Assembly (NCBI RefSeq): GCF_017347095.1
Contig: NZ_JADPRZ010000032.1
Location: 1 to 40,802 of the forward strand
DNA: 40,802 bases
Origin: Sporosarcina sp. E16_8
GTDB lineage: Bacteria > Bacillota > Bacilli > Bacillales_A > Planococcaceae
Direction: 5' to 3'
Shown: one piece after another, positions 33,786 to 40,802 of the stretch
Position numbering within the stretch: position 1 is the stretch's first letter
Layout of the letters: each line of letters begins with the position of its first letter
The notes under the pieces: generated by a model
What the model was told of the DNA's origin: nothing
Database searches by the model: none
The model's input: the letters and a program-made list of their open reading frames with translations, nothing else
Made by a program: the position numbers and the translations under genes

Positions 33786-34987
33786 CAACCGTTAAGAAAA
33801 TGATTGATATTTCGAGCCGGTTATTATTTGTATTGTTCGTCTTGGTTGCTACATTTGTTTTTGCTATGTTCCAAGGCGGCATGGTCAGCTGGACTATTTT
33901 TTATATCATATTGCCTTTTACAATCTATTCTCTATTATTATTTTTCTATCCAATGTCGAAAATGACCGTGGAACGTACCATTCGGACACCTCATGTGCAA
34001 AATGGTGAGAAGTTGATTGTTTCTTTATCTATTAAACGCAAAGGTCGATTTCCTTTGCTTTATACTGTTGCGAGTGAAAAGTGGGCGGAGCCTGAACTAG
34101 CTATTTTGGCAGGTGGAAAATTGAAACGCCTGTTTGTTTTTGGATTTCGTAAAGAAGTTGAGTGGGAATACGAAATTGAAAAAATGCCCAGGGGTGAACA
34201 TATACTTCAAGGGGTAAAAGTTGAGATTTCCGACTTTTTTGGATGGCTTCGGAAAACGAGACTTATTGAAGAGGAGAATACGATTCTTGTGTTTCCGAAA
34301 ATGACAGGTATTCATTATGTTCCATTCAATACACAATTTGACCAAGGTACGATGGCTTCACCATTAAATATCGTCAAAGATACGACAATGGCAACGGGTG
34401 TGCGCAATTACCAGTCAGGTGATCGAGTGACATGGATTCATTGGAAATCGTTTGCTAGAACGCAAACCCTGATGACGAAGGAGTTCGAAGATAGACGATC
34501 ACAGGAGTTATTTATAATCATGGATGGTAGAGAGACGGAAATGTTTGAGGAGCTAGTGGAACTTACTGCTTCAATATTGAAAGAAGCATCAGGGCATCAG
34601 GCGGGTCTTGCCTTAATGACGATGGGCCCTAAACCTTCCTTATTCCCATTTATACAGTCTGAAGAGCAACTTCATATGGCGCTAGTTCACTTGGCGAAGA
34701 TTAAGCCCATAAATGAAGCGTCGCTAGCTGACTTTGGAACTGCGTTTCAGCACGGTGGCAGTATTGTATTGATCACAGGGAACCCAGATGGGCCTTTCAT
34801 ACAATCGGTCATGTTAAGTGTGAAAAATATTGACTCCATTATTTGCATGGTCGTGGTGAAGAGGGATGATCCAACGCTGCAAAGAATTGAAGATGATATC
34901 CGATTAGCAAAATCAAAGGGAATAACCGTACATTTGTTAGAACGGGAGCAGTTTATAAATGCTTTTAAAGAGGTGGTGCGATTATGA
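33782..34987 (+). CDS. DUF58 domain membrane protein
   Basis: A 401-residue protein with two N-terminal membrane segments (~13-33 and ~40-57) and a cytoplasmic DUF58 region. The diagnostic motif GVRNYQSGDRVTWIHWKSFART is near residues 205-226. A von Willebrand A-like fold follows (LFIIMDGRETEMFEELVELT). Overlaps the preceding and following genes by 4 bases each (ATGA), indicating strict co-expression with the MoxR ATPase and the transglutaminase. The role is not established; association with the ATPase at the membrane is inferred from conserved linkage. Confidence 0.9.
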   Translation: MTTVKKMIDISSRLLFVLFVLVATFVFAMFQGGMVSWTIFYIILPFTIYSLLLFFYPMSKMTVERTIRTPHVQNGEKLIVSLSIKRKGRFPLLYTVASEKWAEPELAILAGGKLKRLFVFGFRKEVEWEYEIEKMPRGEHILQGVKVEISDFFGWLRKTRLIEEENTILVFPKMTGIHYVPFNTQFDQGTMASPLNIVKDTTMATGVRNYQSGDRVTWIHWKSFARTQTLMTKEFEDRRSQELFIIMDGRETEMFEELVELTASILKEASGHQAGLALMTMGPKPSLFPFIQSEEQLHMALVHLAKIKPINEASLADFGTAFQHGGSIVLITGNPDGPFIQSVMLSVKNIDSIICMVVVKRDDPTLQRIEDDIRLAKSKGITVHLLEREQFINAFKEVVRL

Positions 34988-37173
34988 CTGGAACGCGAAT
35001 TGATAGGCGACTGCTACTAATTCTGTATATACTCGCATTGATCTTATTAAGAGAATGGCTCATTCCGGTTATTGAATTGACTAATTCAGACCATTTAACA
35101 CTGTTTTTATTATTTGTTGCGCTGTCATTTCTTTTGGCCTTAATTAAAGCAAAGTGGTGGATAGTCGTTCCTACAAAGATACTATTCATTTTATCAGCGA
35201 CTCATTATGTATTTTTTGATAAGATACTATTTACGCAGGAAACACTAGTACATTTATCGGGTAACCTTCTTACGAATGCACCAATTATCATGAATGGTGA
35301 CTGGGAGCGTATTACGAATCCATTCAGGACTGTGTTATTTTTTGCGCTGCTGTGGATGACGACCTATCTAATCCGTCATTGGATTGAAGTTAGAAAAAGC
35401 ATTTTGCTATTTTATATAATGACTATTCTTTTTATAGCGTTCATTGATACTTTCGGTGGATATGCAGCAGGCGGCGCTATTTTCAGAATCATGGTGACGG
35501 GATTATTACTTCTTGGTTTGCTGGCGATTACTAGGCTTGCGGAGAAGCACAACACATCTATTCCGACAGGTACGTTCCTAGCGATATCCGTTCCACTTCT
35601 TTTTGCGGTAGTTGTCAGTGGGGCGCTTGCAAACTTTCTACCTAAACAGGATCCCATCTGGCCAGATCCGCTTCCTTATTTTGAGTCGATTGTACAAGGC
35701 CATGGGGAAGGTGGTGGTGGAGCTAAAAGTGGATACGATACAAATGATGCCACACTTGGCGGTTCGTTTGTGCAGGATTCCACATTAGTTATTGAAGCGA
35801 AAGTGGCTAGCGAACAATACTGGAAAATTGAAACGAAAAACACATACACTTCAAAAGGTTGGGAACAGGTATCTGTTGACGATGTCCAGACTAGTTATAC
35901 TCCTGGTATGAAGATGGGGGAAATTGCAGGTCAAGGGAATGTGGAAGATACGGCCCAACTACTTGCCGATTTGAAGGTGTCGGAAAAATTCCCTTTTATT
36001 GTTTATCCTTATGGGATGAATAAAGTATACGCAACAAAGGATGTTGTTTTTCAACACTTGGAAGAGGCAGGGAAGTACAGTACAGAAATCGGGGGCAAGG
36101 AAGAGGTCCTAGATTCGTATCAAGTCGAATTCACAGAGCCCGACTACAGCTTGAAAAAGTTAAGGGCTACAAGGATGGAAGATTTTTCAGAGGTAGCTGA
36201 AGATTTAACCCAGTATCTACAACTTCCAGAGCAATTACCTGAGCGGGTGAAGGAACTTGCAAAAAACATAACAGAGAACCAGGAAAGTGTTTACGAAAAG
36301 ACGAAGGAAATCGAAAGGTACTTTGGAAGAAATGGCTTTGTCTATTCGCAGCAGGGCGTCGCTATTCCGAAGGCTGGCGATGATTATGTAGATCAGTTCC
36401 TCTTTGATACCAAAAAGGGATACTGCGATAACTTTTCCACGTCTATGGTTGTCATGTTACGCTCGATTGATATTCCAGCACGTTGGGTAAAAGGTTTTGC
36501 TCCCGGAGAATTCGTTTTAAATGACGAGGGGGAGAAAGTTTATCAGATTACGAATAATGAGGCGCATTCGTGGGTCGAAGCATATATGCCTGGTGTTGGC
36601 TGGATGCCATACGAACCGACGATCGGATTTAATAGCTTAACGGATATTGAATATGATATCGAGTTAAACCTTGATGATACATTAACACCGGAAGTGAAAA
36701 AGCCTGAACAACCAAAGAAAAAGCAGGATAAAAAAACGGTTAAGACAGATAAGGACTTTAAAAGTAGTGAGATTTTCAAATCTGTTGGTACTTGGATCCG
36801 AAATAATCTGTGGTTAGTAGGTGCAATTGGATTTATAGTCATTTTCGCCGGTTGGCGATTATTCGTTGGTAGGGTGAAATGGCTGCCTAAAGTACTCGTG
36901 TATACCCATCGTACTAAACAAGAAGACTGGGTTACATTTACAAAACGCTATACCAGTTTATTAAAGCAACTAGACCGTTCAGGTCTGAAGCGAGCAACTG
37001 GTATGACATTATCTGATTATGCAACGAGTGTTGACAAATACTTTGGTGGAGAAAGAATGAAAATGCTTACAACTGCATATGAAAAGGGATTGTATGGTGG
37101 AAATATTACCGATCATGAGTGGTTTGAATTGAAGGAAATATGGGAAGGTTTAATTAATAGGACTTCAGGTTGA
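34984..37173 (+). CDS. Membrane-anchored transglutaminase-like protein (TgpA/YebA type)
   Basis: A 729-residue protein with about six N-terminal membrane segments (first ~215 residues) and a large extracellular part containing a transglutaminase-core domain. Cys481 in KGYCDNFSTSMVVMLR and His528 in NEAHSWVEAYMPGVGWMPYEPT are catalytic candidates; Glu stands where many relatives have Asp in the last motif. A further membrane helix is near 607-630 and a cytoplasmic DUF4129-like tail follows. It is the third gene of the MoxR-DUF58 operon. The substrate is unknown. Confidence 0.9.
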   Translation: MTGTRIDRRLLLILYILALILLREWLIPVIELTNSDHLTLFLLFVALSFLLALIKAKWWIVVPTKILFILSATHYVFFDKILFTQETLVHLSGNLLTNAPIIMNGDWERITNPFRTVLFFALLWMTTYLIRHWIEVRKSILLFYIMTILFIAFIDTFGGYAAGGAIFRIMVTGLLLLGLLAITRLAEKHNTSIPTGTFLAISVPLLFAVVVSGALANFLPKQDPIWPDPLPYFESIVQGHGEGGGGAKSGYDTNDATLGGSFVQDSTLVIEAKVASEQYWKIETKNTYTSKGWEQVSVDDVQTSYTPGMKMGEIAGQGNVEDTAQLLADLKVSEKFPFIVYPYGMNKVYATKDVVFQHLEEAGKYSTEIGGKEEVLDSYQVEFTEPDYSLKKLRATRMEDFSEVAEDLTQYLQLPEQLPERVKELAKNITENQESVYEKTKEIERYFGRNGFVYSQQGVAIPKAGDDYVDQFLFDTKKGYCDNFSTSMVVMLRSIDIPARWVKGFAPGEFVLNDEGEKVYQITNNEAHSWVEAYMPGVGWMPYEPTIGFNSLTDIEYDIELNLDDTLTPEVKKPEQPKKKQDKKTVKTDKDFKSSEIFKSVGTWIRNNLWLVGAIGFIVIFAGWRLFVGRVKWLPKVLVYTHRTKQEDWVTFTKRYTSLLKQLDRSGLKRATGMTLSDYATSVDKYFGGERMKMLTTAYEKGLYGGNITDHEWFELKEIWEGLINRTSG

Positions 37174-37198
37174 TTTTTGTCGTAAATAGAAGTAAGAT
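37170..37198 (+). promoter_or_regulatory. Promoter of guaA
   Basis: TTGATT (37170-37175), 17 bp, TAAGAT (37193-37198) begins inside the stop codon of the preceding gene and lies about 20 bp before the purine aptamer. Confidence 0.6.
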
Positions 37199-37221
37199 GA
37201 AAAAAGAATAAGCCGAAGATG

Positions 37222-37292
37222 CCCTCATATATATCCGATAATATGGTTCGGATGTTTCTACAAGTCACCGAAAATGACTTGACTATGCAGGT
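37222..37292 (+). ncRNA. Purine (guanine-class) riboswitch upstream of guaA
   Basis: The three-way-junction purine aptamer is recognised by atatccgataatatggttcgg, with its second hairpin and junction in gtttctacaagtcaccgaaa, then tgacttgactatgc; P1 is cct/agg. The ligand-pairing base is C in gactatg, the guanine (not adenine) specificity. Excess guanine should terminate transcription before guaA. Confidence 0.9.
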
Positions 37293-37297
37293 GGATT

Positions 37298-37379
37298 CAG
37301 CTCATACTATATGAGCTGTTTTCGCTTTTTTTATAGATGATGAGACGCGCAGAAAGCTGGACTTTCTGACGCGTTTTTC
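37298..37379 (+). terminator. Two hairpins of the guaA leader, including terminator
   Basis: cagctcat/atgagctg (37298-37318) is followed within a few bases by a T-run (37326-37332). A second stem, gacgcgcagaaag with ctttctgacgcgt (one mismatch; 37343-37374), is followed by tttttct. Either could be the expression platform. Confidence 0.75.
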
Positions 37380-37496
37380 TCTATTTGAAAAGACCTTGTG
37401 GGACATTTGGAATATAGTAATGTTGCACGATGAAAAAAATGGTAAAAATAGATGGAAAAGTCTGGAATGGTAAAATTAGAAGGAGGTTGTATCATC

Positions 37497-38801
37497 TTGA
37501 AACAGGACAATATTTTAGTATTGGATTTAGGTAGTAGTGAGAATACGACAATAGCCCGTTGGATTCGTGATTTAGGTGTATATAGTGAGATTCACCCTCA
37601 TGATATTACACCACAAACGATTGAAGGGTTAAAAACAGTAAAAGGAGTTATATTAAATGGTGGTAAAAATAATATCGTTGATGGTGAAGCGATTGATGTA
37701 TTAGATGAAATATACGCTTTAAATATTCCGGTTATTAGTGTGGGTCATCCTTCTACGAAAGCACTTAAAACATTCGAGCAATGGCCAAGTGAAAAGGAAA
37801 CGAAAGTACTGTTAAAAGATTTCGTGATCAATACTTGTAAAGCGGAAGCTAACTGGAATATGAAAAACTTTATTGAAGACCAAGTTGCTTTAGTTCGCGA
37901 GCAAGTGGGCGACAAAAAGGTACTGCTAGCTCTTTCAGGCGGTGTGGATTCGTCTGTCGTTGCTGCATTGCTAATTAAGGCAATTGGCAAGCAATTATAT
38001 TGCGTGCACGTAAATCACGGTTTAATGCGTAAAAATGAGTCTGAGGGCGTTATAAAAATGTTCGCAGAAGACCTTGAAGAAAACCTTATTTACGTAGATG
38101 CAAGCGAGCGTTTCTTAGGTAAGCTAAAAGGTGTAGATGAGCCAGAAGAAAAACGCAAAATTATCGGTAATGAATTTATTCGCGTATTTGAAGAAGAAGC
38201 AGGGAAACTTGAAGGAATTGACTTCTTAGCACAAGGGACAATCTATCCAGATATCGTAGAATCTGGTACGAAAACACATAAAGTCATAAAATCTCACCAT
38301 AATGTTGGGGGACTTCCGGAAGACTTGCAATTTGAGTTAGTGGAGCCATTATTCCAGTTATTCAAAGATGAAGTACGTGCATGTGGTGTTGAGCTAGGCC
38401 TTTCACATGATATGGTCTATCGTCAACCATTCCCAGGACCTGGTCTAGGGGTACGTGTTTTAGGAGAGATTGAGCCTGTACGTCTTGAAGCAGTACGCGA
38501 AGCAGATGCTATTTTGCACGAAGAATTTGCACTCGTAGGATTGGATCAAAAAGTTTGGCAATACTTTACAATCATTCCGAACTTCAAATCTGTCGGTGTA
38601 CGCAACAACGAGCGCACGTATGAATACCCAATCATTATTCGTGCGGTCAACACAGTAGATGCGATGACAGCGACAGTGGAACAAATCGACTGGCCAATTC
38701 TTCTAAAAATCACTGACCGGATCATTAACGAAGTAAAAAATGTAAACCGCGTATGCTATGACCTGTCTCCAAAGCCAGGCGGCACAATCGAGTGGGAATA
38801 A
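37497..38801 (+). CDS. guaA: GMP synthase with degenerate, shortened glutaminase domain
   Basis: Converts XMP to GMP. The ATP-pyrophosphatase domain is intact (ALSGGVDSS at ~145-153; QGTIYPDIVESG; SHHNVGGLP; RQPFPGPGLGVRVLGE; PGGTIEWE at the end). The N-terminal glutamine amidotransferase domain is not: where family members have the nucleophile motif GICYG, this protein reads SVGHP, with Gly83 in the cysteine position. About 80 residues containing the His-Glu pair are absent, giving 434 rather than about 510 residues. The frame is unbroken across the deletion. TTG 37497 is the start (aaggagg 10 nt upstream); ATG 37452 lacks a site. It should use free ammonia, or ammonia from another protein. 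Controlled by a guanine riboswitch. Confidence 0.9.
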   Translation: MKQDNILVLDLGSSENTTIARWIRDLGVYSEIHPHDITPQTIEGLKTVKGVILNGGKNNIVDGEAIDVLDEIYALNIPVISVGHPSTKALKTFEQWPSEKETKVLLKDFVINTCKAEANWNMKNFIEDQVALVREQVGDKKVLLALSGGVDSSVVAALLIKAIGKQLYCVHVNHGLMRKNESEGVIKMFAEDLEENLIYVDASERFLGKLKGVDEPEEKRKIIGNEFIRVFEEEAGKLEGIDFLAQGTIYPDIVESGTKTHKVIKSHHNVGGLPEDLQFELVEPLFQLFKDEVRACGVELGLSHDMVYRQPFPGPGLGVRVLGEIEPVRLEAVREADAILHEEFALVGLDQKVWQYFTIIPNFKSVGVRNNERTYEYPIIIRAVNTVDAMTATVEQIDWPILLKITDRIINEVKNVNRVCYDLSPKPGGTIEWE

Positions 38802-38811
38802 AATAGGAATT

Positions 38812-38878
38812 ATCGTATAAAACCGAGGATATGGCTCGGAAGTTTCTACCGGGACACCTTAAATGTCTCGACTACGAT
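38812..38878 (+). ncRNA. Purine (guanine-class) riboswitch upstream of purine permease
   Basis: cgtataaaaccgaggatatggctcgg, gtttctaccgggacacc and tgtctcgactacg match the purine aptamer, with P1 cgta/tacg. C in gactacg indicates guanine-type specificity. It starts only 10 bp after the guaA stop. Confidence 0.92.
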
Positions 38879-38919
38879 TTCAATAGAAGGGGATAACCCT
38901 TCTATTTGAATTTGTTTCG

Positions 38920-38954
38920 AGAAGCATGCGAGGTACTATCGCATGCTTCTTTTT
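38920..38954 (+). terminator. Riboswitch terminator before purine permease
   Basis: A perfect 11-bp stem, agaagcatgcg with cgcatgcttct, is followed by tttt. Another stem at 38880-38908 (caatagaagg with its complement) may be the competing structure. Confidence 0.88.
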
Positions 38955-38988
38955 ATCTAAAAAATAATAATTGAAGAGGAAGTTATAT

Positions 38989-40323
38989 ATGAAAAAGTAC
39001 TTTGAGTTCGACAAACTTGGAACGAATTATCGCCGAGAAGTTATCGGGGGATTGACGACATTTCTTGCAATGGCCTATATTCTTATCGTCAATCCTTTAA
39101 TGTTGTCACTTGACGGCGTAACTGGTATCCCTGATGAAATGCGTATGGACAAAGGTGCTGTATTTGTCGCGACAGCACTAGCAGCCGCTGTAGGTTCACT
39201 GTTTATGGGGATTATAGCAAGATATCCGATTGGACTTGCACCGGGTATGGGATTAAATGCATTCTTTGCGTTCAGTGTTGTACTAGGTATGGGGATTCCT
39301 TGGCAAACGGCATTAACGGGCGTGCTTTTTTCAGGACTCATATTTATTGTATTATCACTTACTGGTCTCCGGGAAACGATCATTAATGCAATCCCTGCGC
39401 AACTTAAATTTGCAGTTGGCGCGGGTATCGGTCTTTTCATCACATTCCTCGGATTTCAAAATGCGAATATTATCGTTGCAGATCCAAATACGCTTGTAGC
39501 TTTAGGTGACCTTTCAAAGGGTCCAACATTACTCGCGATATTCGGGCTCGTCATAACTGTGATTATGATGGTGCGTAAAATTAATGGAGCTATATTTTAT
39601 GGAATGATAACAACTACTATAATAGGAATGATTTTCGGGCTCATTAATTTGCCCAATAAAATCGTTTCTAGTGTACCTAGTGTGGCTCCGACATTCGGTG
39701 CTGCATTCGAAGCGATATTCCAAGATCCGACTTCGTTATTTACAACTCAGTTCCTTGTTATTGTTATTACATTCCTATTCGTTGATTTCTTTGATACGGC
39801 GGGTACGCTGGTTGCAGTTGCTAATCAGGCAGGACTAATGAAAGAAGATAAGTTGCCGAGAGCGGGGAAAGCACTTCTTGCTGATTCAATGGCGACTGTA
39901 ACTGGGGCAGTTTTTGGAACATCGACTACGACTTCCTACATTGAATCGACTGCGGGGGTAGCTGCAGGGGCAAGGTCGGGATTTGCTTCCGTTGTAACTG
40001 GCATCCTGTTTCTACTTGCTTTGTTCTTTTCACCGCTGCTGTTTGTCATTACGTCTGAAGTAACTGCACCAGCATTAATCATTGTAGGTGTATTGATGGC
40101 GTCATCATTAGGAAACATAGAGTGGAAACGCTTTGAAATTGCAGTACCGGCATTCTTTACGATTATTGCGATGCCACTTACGTACAGCATTGCGACAGGA
40201 ATCGCGATTGGTTTCATCTTCTATCCAATCACGATGGTTATAAGCGGACGCAGAAAAGAAGTCCATCCCATCATGTATGGTTTATGGATCATCTTTATCA
40301 TGTACTTCGTGTTTATAGAGTAA
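38989..40323 (+). CDS. pbuG: Guanine/hypoxanthine permease (NCS2/AzgA family, PbuG-like)
   Basis: A 444-residue membrane protein with about 12 predicted segments. FDKLGTNYRREVIGGLTTFLAMAYILIVNP at the N-terminus, GLAPGMGLNAFFAF near 80, FFDTAGTLVAVANQAGLM near 270 and GTSTTTSYIESTAGVAAGARSGFASV near 310 are typical of the AzgA-like branch. ATG 38989 follows gaggaag; an in-frame TTG at 38971 is unlikely. Guanine-riboswitch control supports guanine or hypoxanthine uptake. PbuG and PbuO are close paralogs in Bacillus, so the exact assignment is tentative. Confidence 0.9.
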   Translation: MKKYFEFDKLGTNYRREVIGGLTTFLAMAYILIVNPLMLSLDGVTGIPDEMRMDKGAVFVATALAAAVGSLFMGIIARYPIGLAPGMGLNAFFAFSVVLGMGIPWQTALTGVLFSGLIFIVLSLTGLRETIINAIPAQLKFAVGAGIGLFITFLGFQNANIIVADPNTLVALGDLSKGPTLLAIFGLVITVIMMVRKINGAIFYGMITTTIIGMIFGLINLPNKIVSSVPSVAPTFGAAFEAIFQDPTSLFTTQFLVIVITFLFVDFFDTAGTLVAVANQAGLMKEDKLPRAGKALLADSMATVTGAVFGTSTTTSYIESTAGVAAGARSGFASVVTGILFLLALFFSPLLFVITSEVTAPALIIVGVLMASSLGNIEWKRFEIAVPAFFTIIAMPLTYSIATGIAIGFIFYPITMVISGRRKEVHPIMYGLWIIFIMYFVFIE

Positions 40324-40335
40324 TGAAAGTGAAAC

Positions 40336-40371
40336 AAACGGCTCCCAGTCTGGATTAGGGGGCCGTTTTTC
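40336..40371 (+). terminator. Terminator of purine permease gene
   Basis: aacggctccc pairs with gggggccgtt (one mismatch) around ~12 nt and is followed by ttttct. Confidence 0.85.
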
Positions 40372-40456
40372 TATGGCTATTGCATATGATTTTGAGTCTT
40401 GAAGTAGTGGGGATTAATAAAAACTCAATAAACTTTACACAAAGTATACAAAACTG

Positions 40457-40485
40457 TTGACATCCGTTTTAGGGGATGTTATATT
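40457..40485 (+). promoter_or_regulatory. rRNA operon promoter
   Basis: A consensus TTGACA (40457-40462), 17 bp, TATATT (40480-40485), about 255 bp before the 16S start. Only one strong promoter is seen in 40372-40485. Confidence 0.85.
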
Positions 40486-40740
40486 GATTAAGCAGTCGGG
40501 AGCGAACGACAAATACCGACAGCGAGTTACAACAAATGAACCTTGAAAACTGAACAGCAAAACATCAATGAAATACAGCGAGAGTGCTAACGCACTTGAG
40601 CAAAACGTTTCTAACTAAACTAGCTTCGGTTGGTCGAAAAGAAACACACACAAGAATCTTCGGATTCGAGTCAGCAAGAAATGAGCTATTTGATTTCTTT
40701 ATGGAAAACTCTTTTCATCATGCTTTGCATGGTGAAAAAG
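40486..40740 (+). other. rRNA operon leader
   Basis: Non-coding leader between the promoter and 16S. It includes ccttgaaaactgaacagcaaaac, typical of rRNA operon spacers and leaders in Bacillales, and a hairpin at about 40711-40740 (cttttcatcatgc against gcatggtgaaaaag, one bulge) just before the 16S end, a likely processing structure. The frame at 40584-40793 runs into 16S and is not a gene. Confidence 0.75.
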
Positions 40741-40802
40741 TTCTTATGGAGAGTTTGATCCTGGCTCAGGACGAACGCTGGCGGCATGCCTAATACATGC
40801 AA
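40741..40802 (+). rRNA. 16S ribosomal RNA, first ~60 bases
   Basis: ggagagtttgatcctggctcag, then gacgaacgctggcggcatgc and ctaatacatgcaa are the conserved 5' end of bacterial 16S rRNA. The gene is cut by the window edge. The exact 5' end is set by analogy to Bacillus 16S and may be off by a few bases. Confidence 0.97.

Noticed and set aside
37452..37496. Longer guaA start at ATG 37452
   Set aside because: The added residues include the ribosome-binding site itself (aaggagg at 37480-37486), and the family start aligns with TTG 37497.
37497..38801. guaA as a frameshifted pseudogene
   Set aside because: The frame is continuous across the deletion, the synthetase domain is fully conserved, and the promoter, riboswitch and ribosome site are all intact.
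40584..40793. 69-residue open frame at the right end
   Set aside because: It runs from the rRNA leader into the conserved start of 16S rRNA and has no ribosome site.

Overview
The window comes from a low-GC Gram-positive bacterium of the order Bacillales. The evidence is consensus Shine-Dalgarno sites, frequent TTG starts, S-box and purine riboswitches, Bacillus-type gnt, ada and met gene sets, and the first ~60 bases of a 16S rRNA gene at the right edge. Gene content points to Planococcaceae (Sporosarcina or a relative), but that placement is inference.

Layout. Bases 1-1148 hold the 3' part of a coiled-coil protein built from near-identical 261-bp tandem repeats. Bases 1476-5187 are a gluconate operon (gntR-gntK-gntP) with a perfect GntR-type operator. 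A TetR C-terminal relic and a small membrane protein follow. Bases 6238-10790 are an S-box-controlled methionine operon (yitJ-like, metE). Bases 10800-13733 form a flavin/redox cluster: FMN reductase, a one-cysteine HxlR/YodB-type regulator, pirin and a flavin reductase. Two copies of a 45-bp palindromic element probably tie it together as a regulon. Bases 14076-19403 are a second methionine block on the minus strand (metI-metC-yxjG-like gene, then an MFS transporter), with an S-box before metI and another before the transporter. Bases 19496-20700 hold fetB beside a decayed alkA-fetA fusion, next to the adaptive-response pair adaA-adaB. An AI-2E family protein follows.

Bases 23298-29968 encode an unusual peptide-type ABC transporter: a two-ATPase fusion protein, two permeases with long extra N-terminal regions, and a lipoprotein whose domain order looks circularly permuted. 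Bases 30044-32695 hold a 56-residue unknown protein and the NAD salvage pair pncB-nadE. Bases 32835-37173 are a MoxR-DUF58-transglutaminase operon. Bases 37222-40323 are two guanine-riboswitch genes, guaA and a pbuG-like purine permease; the guaA product lacks its glutaminase catalytic residues and about 80 residues of that domain. The window ends in an rRNA operon promoter, leader and the 16S start.

Most of the window is ordinary chromosomal metabolism. The parts most worth following up are the GuaA with a dead glutaminase domain, the permuted/extended ABC transporter, the alkA-fetA deletion scar with an orphaned permease, the duplicated redox operator, and the MFS transporter under SAM-riboswitch control.
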